Below, one piece after another: positions 35,238 to 44,164 of a stretch of DNA of 64,000 nt (the stretch's first letter is position 1; every line of letters starts with the position of its first letter). The notes under the pieces are model-generated. The model saw only the letters and a program-made list of their open reading frames with translations. It was not told the DNA's origin and did no database searches. The position numbers were made by a program, and so were the translations under genes. The stretch covers positions 124,001 to 188,000 of the forward strand of contig CAMOWK010000002.1 in NCBI GenBank assembly GCA_946628415.1, written 5' to 3'. This stretch comes from an uncultured Lachnospiraceae bacterium. GTDB lineage: Bacteria; Bacillota; Clostridia; Lachnospirales; Lachnospiraceae.

Positions 35238-36218
35238 ATGTATAAGAAATTATGTAAACTGATAGCGGTATTTATTCTAATCTGCAGTGTCTTTGTGCTT
35301 ATTCCCAAATTGGATGTAAGAGCAGAGGCACCTGAAATTACATCGGTCGAAGATTTTTACGAGAAATTGTCAGAACAGATATATAAAAGAGAAACGGTAA
35401 AGAATTATACTGTAAATGACATGAGTCTTATGAAGGAAATCGTTAAGATTGACTGGAATATATACGCAGCTCATTATAGCGAGGAAAAACCGCTTACAAG
35501 CGGATGCTACATGGTTTATTACATAGATAAGCTCTATTATTCATATAAGGGCAGTGCTCTTAGGATATCAGTGGAATATCCATATTCCGATATTGATATG
35601 AAGAATCATTTTGCAAGACTTAATCGTCTTGCAGATGAGTTAAAGGGCAAAAATGATTATGAAACAGTTAAAAATGTTCATGATTATCTTATAGATCATT
35701 TTGAATATGACAAAAAAACAAGTTTTGAGAATCATACAGATATCGAAGGTTTCAGAGACGGAGTGATGGTATGCAGTGGTTATGGACTTGCTGCATATTA
35801 TCTTTTAAACTCTGCGGGAGTAAAAACAAGGATTATAACCGGATATGGTGGCGATGCATTTGGAAACGGTGAAAACCATATGTGGAACATAGTCTTTGTA
35901 GATGGCAAATGGTATAATATCGATGTTACCTGGGATGACCTTGGAAAGGGCAAAAAGGTATATGACTTTTTCCTAAAGTCTGACAGGGATTTTAATAATC
36001 ATGAAAGACTTGGAATGTATGCGACAAATGAAATAAGTTCAATCATTTCAGACACGTCGTATCGCCTTCCATTATCCCTGACTTTTCCTTCATTTGCCTT
36101 AAGACACATGAGAACACTTATTCTTGCAGCGGTAATTCTGTTTACTCTGATCAAAACTATAATAAGACAGAAAAAAAACAGAAATCAGGTTATATATTAT
36201 AATGAAGAGGATTATTAG
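35238..36218 (+). CDS. Anchored transglutaminase-like protein, first copy
   Basis: From the ATG at 35238 (326 residues; an earlier in-frame ATG is inside the permease gene) the protein has a signal sequence, a long outer part and a C-terminal membrane segment (TLILAAVILFTLIKTII). The transglutaminase/protease core shows Cys in MVCSGYG, His in NHMWNIV and Asp in NIDVTWDD. Bacterial members are mostly thought to be cysteine peptidases or cell-surface cross-linkers. It starts 7 bases after the exporter gene and overlaps the MATE gene, so it belongs to that operon. Confidence 0.82.
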   Translation: MYKKLCKLIAVFILICSVFVLIPKLDVRAEAPEITSVEDFYEKLSEQIYKRETVKNYTVNDMSLMKEIVKIDWNIYAAHYSEEKPLTSGCYMVYYIDKLYYSYKGSALRISVEYPYSDIDMKNHFARLNRLADELKGKNDYETVKNVHDYLIDHFEYDKKTSFENHTDIEGFRDGVMVCSGYGLAAYYLLNSAGVKTRIITGYGGDAFGNGENHMWNIVFVDGKWYNIDVTWDDLGKGKKVYDFFLKSDRDFNNHERLGMYATNEISSIISDTSYRLPLSLTFPSFALRHMRTLILAAVILFTLIKTIIRQKKNRNQVIYYNEEDY

Positions 36219-37590
36219 TAAATTCATAGGCGATAAGGCTTTTTATAAAATGTTATTTGGCGTTGCATTTCCGATAATGATTCAGAATGCACTGACAAAC
36301 TTTGTAAGCCTTCTCGATAATATAATGGTAGGACAGCTTGGTACGGAGGAAATGTCAGGCGTAGCGATAGTAAATCAGCTGATGTTTGTATATTACCTCC
36401 TTATGTTTGGTGGTCTTTCCGGAGTAGGAATCTATACTGCACAGTATTTTGGAAATAAAGATGACGAGGGAGTAAGAAATACATTCAGATATAAGATGTG
36501 GCTTGGTCTCATCATAACTATTATTTCTGTGTATATTTTTATAACATTCGGACGAAATCTTATAGGTCTTTATTTAAAGGGAACGAGCGATGGCGGAGAT
36601 CTTAATGCAACACTGAACTTCGGCATGAAGTATCTGTCTGTTATTCTTTTCATGCTTCCTGCAATATGGATAAGTCAGCTCTTCATCAGTACTCTCAGAG
36701 AGTGCGGAGAAACGGTTGTTCCCATGGTTGCCGGTGTTATAGCAGTTCTTTCGAATCTTTTCCTGGATTATATTTTGATTTTCGGAAAGCTCGGCATGCC
36801 TAAAATGGGAGTTGCAGGAGCTGCGCTTGCCACAGTCATAGCCCGCTATATAGAAATGGCGGTTGTGCTTATCTGGGCAGGCTTTAACAGAGGAACTCAC
36901 ACATATTTCAGAGGCGTACTGAGGACTATATTTGTACCGGGGCATCTTATAAAAAGATTTTTCATTACCGGAATGCCTATCTTGGTTAATGAAGGACTCT
37001 GGTCCATAGGTATTGCCATGCTAAGTCAGGCTTATTCCATAAGAGGACTAAATGTAGTTGCCGGACAGAATATAGCTAATACCATAAATAATATATTTAA
37101 CATTGCTTTTATAGCCATGGGAGATGCTGTGGCGATAATAGTGGGACAGTACCTTGGTGCCGGGGATATGAAGAAGGCTAAGGATATTGATAACAAGATT
37201 ATTGCTACAGGAGTGATGAGCTCTATAGTAGTCGGAACAATCATGTTTGCTACATCCGGACTTTTCCCCATGCTCTATAAAACAAATGATACGGCACGGC
37301 TTGTAGCAACGCATTTTATAATGGTTCAGGCAATCTTTATGCCTAAAGATGCATTTCTTCATTGCTCTTACTTTACTATAAGAGCAGGCGGAAAAACTCT
37401 TATAACTTTCCTGTTTGACAGTTTTTTCATGGTAGTGGTAAGTGTTCCTATTGCATATATCCTCAGCAGGTTTACAGCTCTTGGCTCTGCAACGGTATTT
37501 GCCATGGTTCATGCGGCCGACTTCATAAAATGCATTTTGGGTTATATACTGCTTAAGAAGAATGTGTGGATGAAGAATATAGTGAAGTGA
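36202..37590 (+). CDS. MATE-family efflux transporter
   Basis: The 462-residue protein has twelve membrane segments and the family phrases IMIQNALTNFVSLLDNIMVGQLG near the start and its counterpart in the second half. Such pumps use sodium or proton flow to export cationic drugs. The ATG at 36202 lies inside the end of the transglutaminase gene, so the two are coupled. It closes the operon that began with the NatA-like ATPase. Confidence 0.9.
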   Translation: MKRIISKFIGDKAFYKMLFGVAFPIMIQNALTNFVSLLDNIMVGQLGTEEMSGVAIVNQLMFVYYLLMFGGLSGVGIYTAQYFGNKDDEGVRNTFRYKMWLGLIITIISVYIFITFGRNLIGLYLKGTSDGGDLNATLNFGMKYLSVILFMLPAIWISQLFISTLRECGETVVPMVAGVIAVLSNLFLDYILIFGKLGMPKMGVAGAALATVIARYIEMAVVLIWAGFNRGTHTYFRGVLRTIFVPGHLIKRFFITGMPILVNEGLWSIGIAMLSQAYSIRGLNVVAGQNIANTINNIFNIAFIAMGDAVAIIVGQYLGAGDMKKAKDIDNKIIATGVMSSIVVGTIMFATSGLFPMLYKTNDTARLVATHFIMVQAIFMPKDAFLHCSYFTIRAGGKTLITFLFDSFFMVVVSVPIAYILSRFTALGSATVFAMVHAADFIKCILGYILLKKNVWMKNIVK

Positions 37591-37727
37591 CAGCATGGAA
37601 GCCGTTGGAATAATAGTGAAACAGAATAGGTCTTGAGTCAAAGCGGCTTTACTGTTATAATCAGGTTGTATTGGTGTTTTTGTTACTTTTACTACGTGAG
37701 TTTTGGAGAAGGAAGGCAGGGGAGCCT

Positions 37728-38960
37728 ATGGAGAGAGAATTTACCAATAAGAGGGATTTGGCCAGAACTTATGCAGAGGCTATGAATCTTCTCAGACCTG
37801 AGACTAAAGACCTTCATCAGAGGGTCGCATATGCTGCATATGGCATTGCAAAAGAGATGGGGTACAAAGATAAGGATTTGGATGACCTTATCCTTGCAAG
37901 TTTGCTTTATGATGTCGGTATTGTGCTTATGCCGGAGAAACATGAGGGCAGATATGGCTTTAAAGAGCTTGTGTCAACCAATCTTGATATGATAGGCGAT
38001 ATTAAGCTGCTCAAGGTTGCCGCTGATGTCTATAAAGCAACAGATACAGAAAAGTATGGCGAGTCTGTTGACAATAAGAATAAGATATTTGCAGATATCA
38101 TACTTATTTCCGATAAGATTGCTTCAATGCTTGATGAATCAGATGCGGCTCTTAATCAGGTTGAGGATATAAGCTATACAGTATCGGATATGGCAGGCGA
38201 AGAGATAAAAGATGAGGTTGCGGAAGCTTTCCTAAGATTCTCTGAGAAAGAATATGTTTGGATGGAAATTCTTCATCAGCCTTACATTTTCTTTGATCAT
38301 ATTTCGGATGAGGATAATGTGACTATTGACGATGCCATAGTATTTGCCAGATTCATGGCACGTATCATTGACTTCAGAAGTTCTTATACAGCCATGCATT
38401 CATCCGGTGTTGCTGCAGTTGCGGTAAGACTTGCCGAGATTATGGGTATGTCTTCTGTTGAATGTAAAAAGATGATGATAGCCGGATATCTTCATGATAT
38501 AGGCAAGCTTAAGGTTCCAAAAGTTATACTTGAGAAGAATGATAAGCTTACGGATGAAGAATTTAACGTAGTTAAAGAATATGCTTATTATACACACTTG
38601 CTTCTTAAAGATATTACCGGTTTTGAAGAAATCAGCAAGTGGGCGGCACTTCACCATGAAAAATTAAATGGTTATGGTTATCCTTTCAGATTATCAAAGG
38701 ATCAGATTCCTATGGGTGCTCGTATAGTAGCTCTTGCGGATACATTCGCAGCGGTTGCCGAGATAAGACCGTATCGTACAGGATTGTCAAAGGAAGAAGT
38801 TGTAAGGATTCTCCTTGAGAATGTCGAAAGAGGTGCAATGTTCAGCTATCTTGTTGAACTCTTAATAACAAACTATGATGAGATTCAGGGCATCAGAGAT
38901 GCAGAGGTAAGTCGTGAGGGCGCCAGATACTATGCATCTGTTGTAGAAGTAGAAGAATAA
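37728..38960 (+). CDS. Tandem HD-GYP protein, first domain degenerate
   Basis: From the ATG at 37728 (GGGGA before it; a TTG at 37671 is in frame but unsupported) the product has 410 residues. The first half resembles an HD domain, but the metal pair is YD (61-62) instead of HD. The second half is a complete HD-GYP domain with HS, YLHDIGKLKVP, HHEKLNGYGYP and ALADTF. HD-GYP enzymes hydrolyse cyclic di-GMP in the cytosol. The first domain probably regulates or only dimerises. A diguanylate cyclase is found later in this window, but the genes are 23 kb apart. Confidence 0.85.
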   Translation: MEREFTNKRDLARTYAEAMNLLRPETKDLHQRVAYAAYGIAKEMGYKDKDLDDLILASLLYDVGIVLMPEKHEGRYGFKELVSTNLDMIGDIKLLKVAADVYKATDTEKYGESVDNKNKIFADIILISDKIASMLDESDAALNQVEDISYTVSDMAGEEIKDEVAEAFLRFSEKEYVWMEILHQPYIFFDHISDEDNVTIDDAIVFARFMARIIDFRSSYTAMHSSGVAAVAVRLAEIMGMSSVECKKMMIAGYLHDIGKLKVPKVILEKNDKLTDEEFNVVKEYAYYTHLLLKDITGFEEISKWAALHHEKLNGYGYPFRLSKDQIPMGARIVALADTFAAVAEIRPYRTGLSKEEVVRILLENVERGAMFSYLVELLITNYDEIQGIRDAEVSREGARYYASVVEVEE

Positions 38961-38970
38961 ACTATAATTT

Positions 38971-38995
38971 GGAGTCTCTGGTTTTCGGAGACTCC
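38971..38995 (+). terminator. Hairpin after the HD-GYP gene
   Basis: GGAGTCTC and GAGACTCC pair around a 9-base loop TGGTTTTCG. The T-run is broken (TATATATTTTC), so it is at best a weak terminator. The next gene starts 24 bases later. Confidence 0.5.
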
Positions 38996-39019
38996 TATAT
39001 ATTTTCGGGAGAATCTGTC

Positions 39020-40141
39020 ATGAGTGATAAAAAAGACAAACATGAAGATGCTAAAACTAAGAAGATTAAATGGTGGAAAATCCTGCTTTTTATTGTTTTG
39101 GCTGTAATTATTATTGCAGGCAGCTATGTGGCATATGTCTTCCTTACATATTCCAGAATAGAAGATAATCAGGATCTTGCTGTAAGAAATAAAACGGACT
39201 TAACTGCTGAACCGGGAGTTGAATATACTGCCGTTTCTTATAATCTTGGCTTTGGCGCATATACGGCTGACTTCACATTCTTTATGGATGGTGGAAAAGA
39301 AAGCAGGGCAAGATCGGAAGAAAGTGTTAAAAACTGTATCAGCAAAACTTCAAAGTTTGCACTTTCTTATGAACCTGATCTGGTTCTTTTTCAGGAGATT
39401 GATACAGATTCAACAAGAAGCTTTCATGTAGATGAGAGGGAGATACTATACAGCCTTTTCGATGAAGAGGGGGCATATGACAGTGTGTTTGCTGAGAATT
39501 ATCACTCTGCATATCTTATGTATCCACTTCTTAAGCCTCACGGAGCATCCAATTCGGGACTTGTTACAGAAAGCAGATTTGATATAAGCTCTTCACTTCG
39601 AAGAAGTCTTCCGATTGCTACAGACTTTAACAAAATACTCGATCTTGACAGATGCTACAGTATATCAAGGATTCCGGTTTCAAACGGAAAGGAACTTGTG
39701 ATTATAAATACCCACCTTTCTGCCTACGGTACAGACGCTGATCAGGGAAATGAGCAGCTTGAAATGATATTTGCCGATATGAAGGCGGAATACGATAAAG
39801 GCAACTATGTAATATGCGGTGGTGATTATAATCATGACTTTACAGGCAATTCAAGGGAGTACTTTAACCCGGGGAACGGTGACAGCTTCAGCTGGTGCCA
39901 GCCATTTCCTGATGCTGTTATTCCTGAAGGTTTCAGCAAATGTACCGATTACGATGAGGGTATGGTCCCAAGTACGAGAAATACAGATATTCCTTATTCA
40001 GAGGAAAGCTTTACTGTAACGCTTGACGGATTCATAGTTTCCGATAATGTGACCTGCACTTATGTTCAGAATATAGATGCCGGGTTCGAGTATACAGATC
40101 ATAATCCTGTAGTAATGAAGTTTATACTTGACGAGAAGTAA
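39020..40141 (+). CDS. Membrane-anchored endonuclease/exonuclease/phosphatase-fold protein
   Basis: The ATG at 39020 has GGGAG 8 bases before it. The 373-residue product has one N-terminal segment (about 21-45) and an outer domain of the DNase I/inositol phosphatase fold: SYNLGFGAY, LVLFQEID, IINTHLSAYG, ICGGDYNHDF and DHNPVVM are the metal-binding and catalytic motifs in order. It probably acts outside the cell on phosphoesters, either nucleic acid or lipid head-groups. The substrate is not evident from neighbours. Confidence 0.82.
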   Translation: MSDKKDKHEDAKTKKIKWWKILLFIVLAVIIIAGSYVAYVFLTYSRIEDNQDLAVRNKTDLTAEPGVEYTAVSYNLGFGAYTADFTFFMDGGKESRARSEESVKNCISKTSKFALSYEPDLVLFQEIDTDSTRSFHVDEREILYSLFDEEGAYDSVFAENYHSAYLMYPLLKPHGASNSGLVTESRFDISSSLRRSLPIATDFNKILDLDRCYSISRIPVSNGKELVIINTHLSAYGTDADQGNEQLEMIFADMKAEYDKGNYVICGGDYNHDFTGNSREYFNPGNGDSFSWCQPFPDAVIPEGFSKCTDYDEGMVPSTRNTDIPYSEESFTVTLDGFIVSDNVTCTYVQNIDAGFEYTDHNPVVMKFILDEK

Positions 40142-40212
40142 TTAAAAATGTATTTATCAATGTTAAATGTGGGAGACTTATTGGCAGCGGGTACTGTCAG
40201 AAATGAGGGTGT

Positions 40213-40722
40213 ATGAAAAAGAAAGAATTAACAATTTCCATAATAATCGCAACGATTATATCAATTGCAATGGGTTTTCTTGCAACTTTGCTTGTAAGGC
40301 TTGGTGCAGATGAAAAAGAACTCAGTACTATGCCGCCGGCAGCGATCATGTATATACTCAGTATACTTGAATCTGTAATCGTCGGAATCATATGCGCCGT
40401 ACTTCTTCCTCTTGGAAAACTCGGTATGGCATTTGCAAGAAAATGCAACGCTAACCCGCCGGGAATGAAGTTCAATCTCATTAATTCGATTCCGCTTGCT
40501 GTCGGTAATTCAATTATCGTCAGTGCGGTTGTATGTTTTATTAATGTAGCCCAGGCACATTCCCATATTCCGAAAGAAGAAGCACCGCCTCTTTTTCCTA
40601 TGTTTCTTGGAGGCTGGCTTAAGCTCCTCATTCCGTCGATAATTCTAAGTTATGTTCTGGCGATAATTCTTTCGCCTGTAGTTGTAAAAATAGTAAGAGG
40701 TAAAGACAGTGGGAATTTATAA
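40213..40722 (+). CDS. Four-segment membrane protein of unknown function
   Basis: The 169-residue product has four hydrophobic segments (about 6-27, 39-60, 90-112 and 132-158) and short loops. I know no family. GAGGG precedes the ATG at only 3 bases, which is tight. Its end overlaps the thioesterase gene by 14 bases, so they are co-expressed. Confidence 0.65.
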   Translation: MKKKELTISIIIATIISIAMGFLATLLVRLGADEKELSTMPPAAIMYILSILESVIVGIICAVLLPLGKLGMAFARKCNANPPGMKFNLINSIPLAVGNSIIVSAVVCFINVAQAHSHIPKEEAPPLFPMFLGGWLKLLIPSIILSYVLAIILSPVVVKIVRGKDSGNL

Positions 40723-41104
40723 TCTTGAAGAAGCAAAAGAGCATTTTAAAAAAGACAGATTCGCAACAACAAGCGGAATCTATCTTGATGATTTAACAGA
40801 TGAGTATGCAGTTGCAAAGGTAGAACTTACGGATGTTCATAAGAACGCCTACGGCGGTATCATGGGCGGCGCCATATTTACACTGGCGGACCTTGCATTT
40901 GCAGCCCTGTCCAATAACAGACATAACCCTACGGTCGCTCAGCAGGTAAGTATTAATTATCTTTCTGCACCGAAGGGAAAAGAACTGATTGCCAGAGCAC
41001 ATTTTGTTAAAGACGGTGGAAGAACCTGTGTGATACAGGTTGATATAACCGATGATACCGGAAGAAATATCGCAATGTTTACAGGGGTAGGCTTTAAACT
41101 TTAA
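40709..41104 (+). CDS. PaaI-type hotdog thioesterase
   Basis: Start is GTG at 40709 with AGAGG before it. The 131-residue protein has the hotdog signature KNAYGGIMGGAIFTLADLAF and a second strand motif YLSAPKGKELIARA. PaaI-class enzymes hydrolyse aryl- or acyl-CoA thioesters in the cytosol as tetramers. Length is normal. No CoA pathway genes adjoin it, so the natural substrate is open. The final codons are part of the palindromic terminator at 41084. Confidence 0.85.
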   Translation: MGIYNLEEAKEHFKKDRFATTSGIYLDDLTDEYAVAKVELTDVHKNAYGGIMGGAIFTLADLAFAALSNNRHNPTVAQQVSINYLSAPKGKELIARAHFVKDGGRTCVIQVDITDDTGRNIAMFTGVGFKL

Positions 41105-41114
41105 AGCCTGCCCC
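41084..41114. terminator. Two-way terminator in the end of the thioesterase gene
   Basis: GGGGTAGGCTTTAAA (41084-41098) and TTTAAAGCCTGCCCC (41100-41114) are inverted copies with one G-U pair. The gene's last six codons form the left arm. It separates convergent genes; a T-rich stretch follows only on the plus side. Confidence 0.65.
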
Positions 41115-41121
41115 ATTATTT

Positions 41122-41367
41122 CTAATAATTTTCATCTGCCTTTTCGTCGGTTGAGTAATTATCAAAGAGTATATCTCCGATATTAAGATCGGTATTATCA
41201 AGATTCTGAAGAATTTTTGCCTCCTGAACTTCAGGAGCAACTTCCTGTTCCATCTTCTTTAGTAATTCCATATCGAGGCCTGTCATTGCAGCGACTTCCT
41301 CAACCGGGATCTTTCCTTTTAACATTCTTCTGGCAACATCTGCTTTAGCTTTATCTGTATTGTTCAT
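41122..41367 (-). CDS. Small protein with a helix-turn-helix-like segment
   Basis: The 81-residue product begins DKAKADVARRMLKGKIPVEE and continues with VAAMTGLDMELLKKME, which looks like a short helix-turn-helix of the kind found at the C-terminus of Rpn/PD-(D/E)XK transposase-like proteins. The tail is acidic. GAGGA lies 8 bases before the ATG. It follows argH by 42 bases on the same strand and is probably co-transcribed. Whether it binds DNA is unknown. Confidence 0.6.
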   Translation of the reverse strand: MNNTDKAKADVARRMLKGKIPVEEVAAMTGLDMELLKKMEQEVAPEVQEAKILQNLDNTDLNIGDILFDNYSTDEKADENY

Positions 41368-41409
41368 GATTTAAGTCCTCAAATTATATATTGTTATTTT
41401 TTGTTGTTA

Positions 41410-42795
41410 TTATGATGTGATTTTGGCAAGAAATCTTTCGTTTTCTGCTATAACCTTTGACATGGCATCCGGTCCCGGAGCACCAATAGTATTTCTCTTA
41501 TCAATACATTCCTTAAGGCTTATAGCGTCGTAGATATCCTCTTCAAAGACGGGTGATATCTCCTTTAATTCATCCAGCGTAAGATCGTCTATGGCTTTTC
41601 CTTTATCAATAGCATAAAGTACAAGCCGTCCGATGATTCCATGTGCATCACGGAACGGTACTCCGTGTTTTACCAGATAGTCGGCAGCATCCGTTGCATT
41701 TGCGAAGCCCTTCATAGCGCTTTCATTCATCCTGTCTTTGTTAAGCTTCATTGTGCTTATCATACCGGTGAAAAGTGAAATGCATGATTTAACAGTATCG
41801 ATAGAATCAAATGCAAGTTCCTTGTCTTCCTGCATATCCTTATTATATGCGAGAGGAATTCCTTTCATAGTAGTAAGAAGAGACATGAGAGCGCCGTACA
41901 CACGTCCTGTCTTTCCTCTTACAAGTTCTGCTATATCCGGATTTTTCTTCTGAGGCATTATCGAGCTGCCTGTGCTGTAGCTGTCATCCAGTTCGATGAA
42001 TCCGTATTCATTTGAATTCCAGGTGATTATCTCCTCTGAAAATCTTGAAAGATGCATCATTATGATTGAAATGGCAGAGAGAAGCTCTATAACATAGTCT
42101 CTGTCTGATACCGAATCCATACTGTTAAGGGTAGGACCATAGAATCCCAGAAGAGATGCCGTCATATCCCTGTCGAGTGGATAGGTTGTTCCGGCAAGTG
42201 CTCCGGCACCGAGTGGACAGTAGTTAAGTCTTTCGTATATATCACTAAGCCTTGTGTAGTCCCTTTTAAACATTTCCATATATGCGCCTATATGATGCGA
42301 GAACGTTACAGGCTGTGCCTTCTGCATATGAGTAAAGCCCGGCATATATGTGTCGAGATTATTCTTCATCTGACCGTGAAGAGTCTGCAGAAGTTTCTGA
42401 AGGAGATATTTGATATCCGTAACTTCCTGTCTTACATAAAGCCTCATATCAAGTGCAACCTGATCATTGCGGCTTCTTCCTGTGTGGAGCTTCTTTCCTG
42501 CATCTCCGATTCGGTCTATAAGGTTTGCTTCAACGAAGCTGTGAACATCCTCGTATTCATTTGTTATAAGAAGATTTCCTTCTGTAACATCCATGAGGAT
42601 TCCTTTAAGCCCTTCAATTATGGATGCTTTTTCTTCCTCGGTAATTATACCTGTTGCTCCAAGCATGGTTGCATGGGCTATTGAACCTTCAATATCCTGT
42701 TTAAGAAGTCTTTTGTCAAAGGATATGGAAGCGTTGAAATCATATACGAGTTTGTCGGTTTCTTTGGTGAAACGACCACCCCAGAGTTGTGCCAT
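41410..42795 (-). CDS. argH: Argininosuccinate lyase
   Basis: The ATG at 42795 (GAGGTG 6 bases before) gives 461 residues, the usual length. The product splits argininosuccinate into arginine and fumarate, the last step of arginine synthesis. It shows the family signature [12 protein letters not shown], the N-terminal LWGGRF and the GRSRNDQVA motif with active-site residues. argG is not in the window. The promoter at 42836-42864 is clear. No ARG-box or T-box leader is evident in the short leader of about 34 bases. Confidence 0.97.
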   Translation of the reverse strand: MAQLWGGRFTKETDKLVYDFNASISFDKRLLKQDIEGSIAHATMLGATGIITEEEKASIIEGLKGILMDVTEGNLLITNEYEDVHSFVEANLIDRIGDAGKKLHTGRSRNDQVALDMRLYVRQEVTDIKYLLQKLLQTLHGQMKNNLDTYMPGFTHMQKAQPVTFSHHIGAYMEMFKRDYTRLSDIYERLNYCPLGAGALAGTTYPLDRDMTASLLGFYGPTLNSMDSVSDRDYVIELLSAISIIMMHLSRFSEEIITWNSNEYGFIELDDSYSTGSSIMPQKKNPDIAELVRGKTGRVYGALMSLLTTMKGIPLAYNKDMQEDKELAFDSIDTVKSCISLFTGMISTMKLNKDRMNESAMKGFANATDAADYLVKHGVPFRDAHGIIGRLVLYAIDKGKAIDDLTLDELKEISPVFEEDIYDAISLKECIDKRNTIGAPGPDAMSKVIAENERFLAKITS

Positions 42796-42835
42796 AATTA
42801 TCACCTCATTGGTAAAGATTTTTATCTGAACATAC

Positions 42836-42864
42836 ATTGTACCTTAAACCGGGTGTTGCTTCAA
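42836..42864 (-). promoter_or_regulatory. argH promoter
   Basis: Minus strand: TTGAAG (42864-42859), 17-base spacer and TACAAT (42841-42836). Transcription would start near 42829. Confidence 0.7.
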
Positions 42865-42940
42865 GGAGAAAAAAATGCTATGCTTTTTCGGTAGATAAAA
42901 GGCATTTTGCCGAAACGAAAACATAACAGAGGGATTACGA

Positions 42941-44035
42941 GTGGAGAAGAAAAGAAAGGTTTATGTATATATTGTTCTGGTTTTACTTTTGATACTTATG
43001 CTTCTTTTACTGGATAAGCTAAAGGTTGATAATCCGACTCAGAATATCATACATCATTTTGATGCATATGAGAGTGTTGATGAGATAGCAGCAAAGCTTA
43101 CGAAGGATATAGAGGATGGAATAGAAGGAATTGATACTATTTATTCAAAAGATGTAAGTATAGATGACGTACTTAAAATCAACTATTATATAGGAACACT
43201 CGACGGAACGGTTGACTCCGTTTATTATACTACAGAGATTATGGGTGTTACCAAGCTTGATTTTAATATCACCAGATCTGACAACAGCTATGTTTACAGG
43301 TGTTATGCATATAAAGAGCCCATTCCTGAGGACAGGGAAGAGGCAAGGAAGATGTATAAGAAGGTAAATGACTTCATGATCCTGAAGATAAAAGCTTCCA
43401 TGTCGGATTATGAGAAAGAACTTGCCATTCATGATTTCATTGTAAGTAACTGTAAATACAGCTACGGAAGCGATGACAATGAAAATGAATACAGAGCTTA
43501 CGGGGCACTGGTAGAGGGAAAGGCAGTATGTAACGGATATGCTGAAGCTATGGCGCTTCTTCTTACATGTGCAGGCGTTGAAAACAGATACATAACCGGT
43601 TACGCCGGCGATGAACTTCATGCATGGAATCTGGTTAAGCTTGAAGATAACTGGTATCATGTTGATGCCACATGGGATGATCCTGTTATTGAAACGGGAG
43701 ATGCACTGCTTCATTCATATTTTAATCTCAGTGACGAAGTTATGGGCAGAAGCCATTCATGGAACAGGGATTACTTTGACGAGTGCAGTTCCATGGCGTT
43801 TAATTACTACAATATGAACAGTCTTTATTTTGATGATTATAGTGCTTTTAAAGCAGGGATAAAGAAAACGGTTTCAAGAAACAAGCATGGAGTGGTTGAA
43901 TGTGCTTTGAAGAATGGCTCGCCTTCGGGAAATGACCTGGAGTTCATATTTGACTATGGAGGTATCAGATCATTCAAGTATTCAAACGACGGAAGCGGGG
44001 ATTACAATATACTCGTTATATATTTGAATAAATGA
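42941..44035 (+). CDS. Anchored transglutaminase-like protein, second copy
   Basis: Start is GTG at 42941 with GAGGGA before it. The 364-residue protein has an N-terminal membrane anchor (VYVYIVLVLLLILMLLLL) and a transglutaminase/protease core with Cys in AVCNGYAEAM, His in LHAWNLV and Asp in HVDATWDDP. It resembles the protein at 35238 in the core but lacks the C-terminal segment. It faces outward. Substrate unknown; peptidoglycan-linked or surface proteins are plausible. Confidence 0.82.
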   Translation: MEKKRKVYVYIVLVLLLILMLLLLDKLKVDNPTQNIIHHFDAYESVDEIAAKLTKDIEDGIEGIDTIYSKDVSIDDVLKINYYIGTLDGTVDSVYYTTEIMGVTKLDFNITRSDNSYVYRCYAYKEPIPEDREEARKMYKKVNDFMILKIKASMSDYEKELAIHDFIVSNCKYSYGSDDNENEYRAYGALVEGKAVCNGYAEAMALLLTCAGVENRYITGYAGDELHAWNLVKLEDNWYHVDATWDDPVIETGDALLHSYFNLSDEVMGRSHSWNRDYFDECSSMAFNYYNMNSLYFDDYSAFKAGIKKTVSRNKHGVVECALKNGSPSGNDLEFIFDYGGIRSFKYSNDGSGDYNILVIYLNK

Positions 44036-44058
44036 CATTCAGGATGTCTTATTGATTA

Positions 44059-44085
44059 TTAGCACTCATAAAAGATGAGTGCTAA
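44059..44085 (+). promoter_or_regulatory. CIRCE operator (HrcA site) of htpG
   Basis: TTAGCACTC and GAGTGCTAA are separated by nine bases, an exact match to the CIRCE consensus bound by the heat-shock repressor HrcA. It lies 7 bases upstream of the -35 of the htpG promoter, not downstream of the start as is usual. No other CIRCE was seen in the window. Confidence 0.93.
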
Positions 44086-44092
44086 TTTTTGC

Positions 44093-44121
44093 TTGACTTT
44101 TTTATTCTGCGGATTTAGTAT
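44093..44121 (+). promoter_or_regulatory. htpG promoter
   Basis: TTGACT (44093-44098), 17-base spacer and TAGTAT (44116-44121). The start would be near 44128, giving a leader of about 37 bases with the GAGG ribosome site. Confidence 0.6.
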
Positions 44122-44164
44122 CATATGTATGTAAAAAACTAATAAAGAAAAGAGGTTGATTTAA

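Noticed and set aside
37048..37641. Minus-strand frame of 197 codons over the MATE gene
   Set aside because: Cys/His/Tyr-rich antisense of transmembrane codons; no start signals; the plus-strand MATE gene is complete.
42882..42925. Inverted repeat TTTCGG/CCGAAA between argH and the second transglutaminase gene
   Set aside because: Six-base arms in a short gap are expected by chance and it does not overlap the argH promoter.
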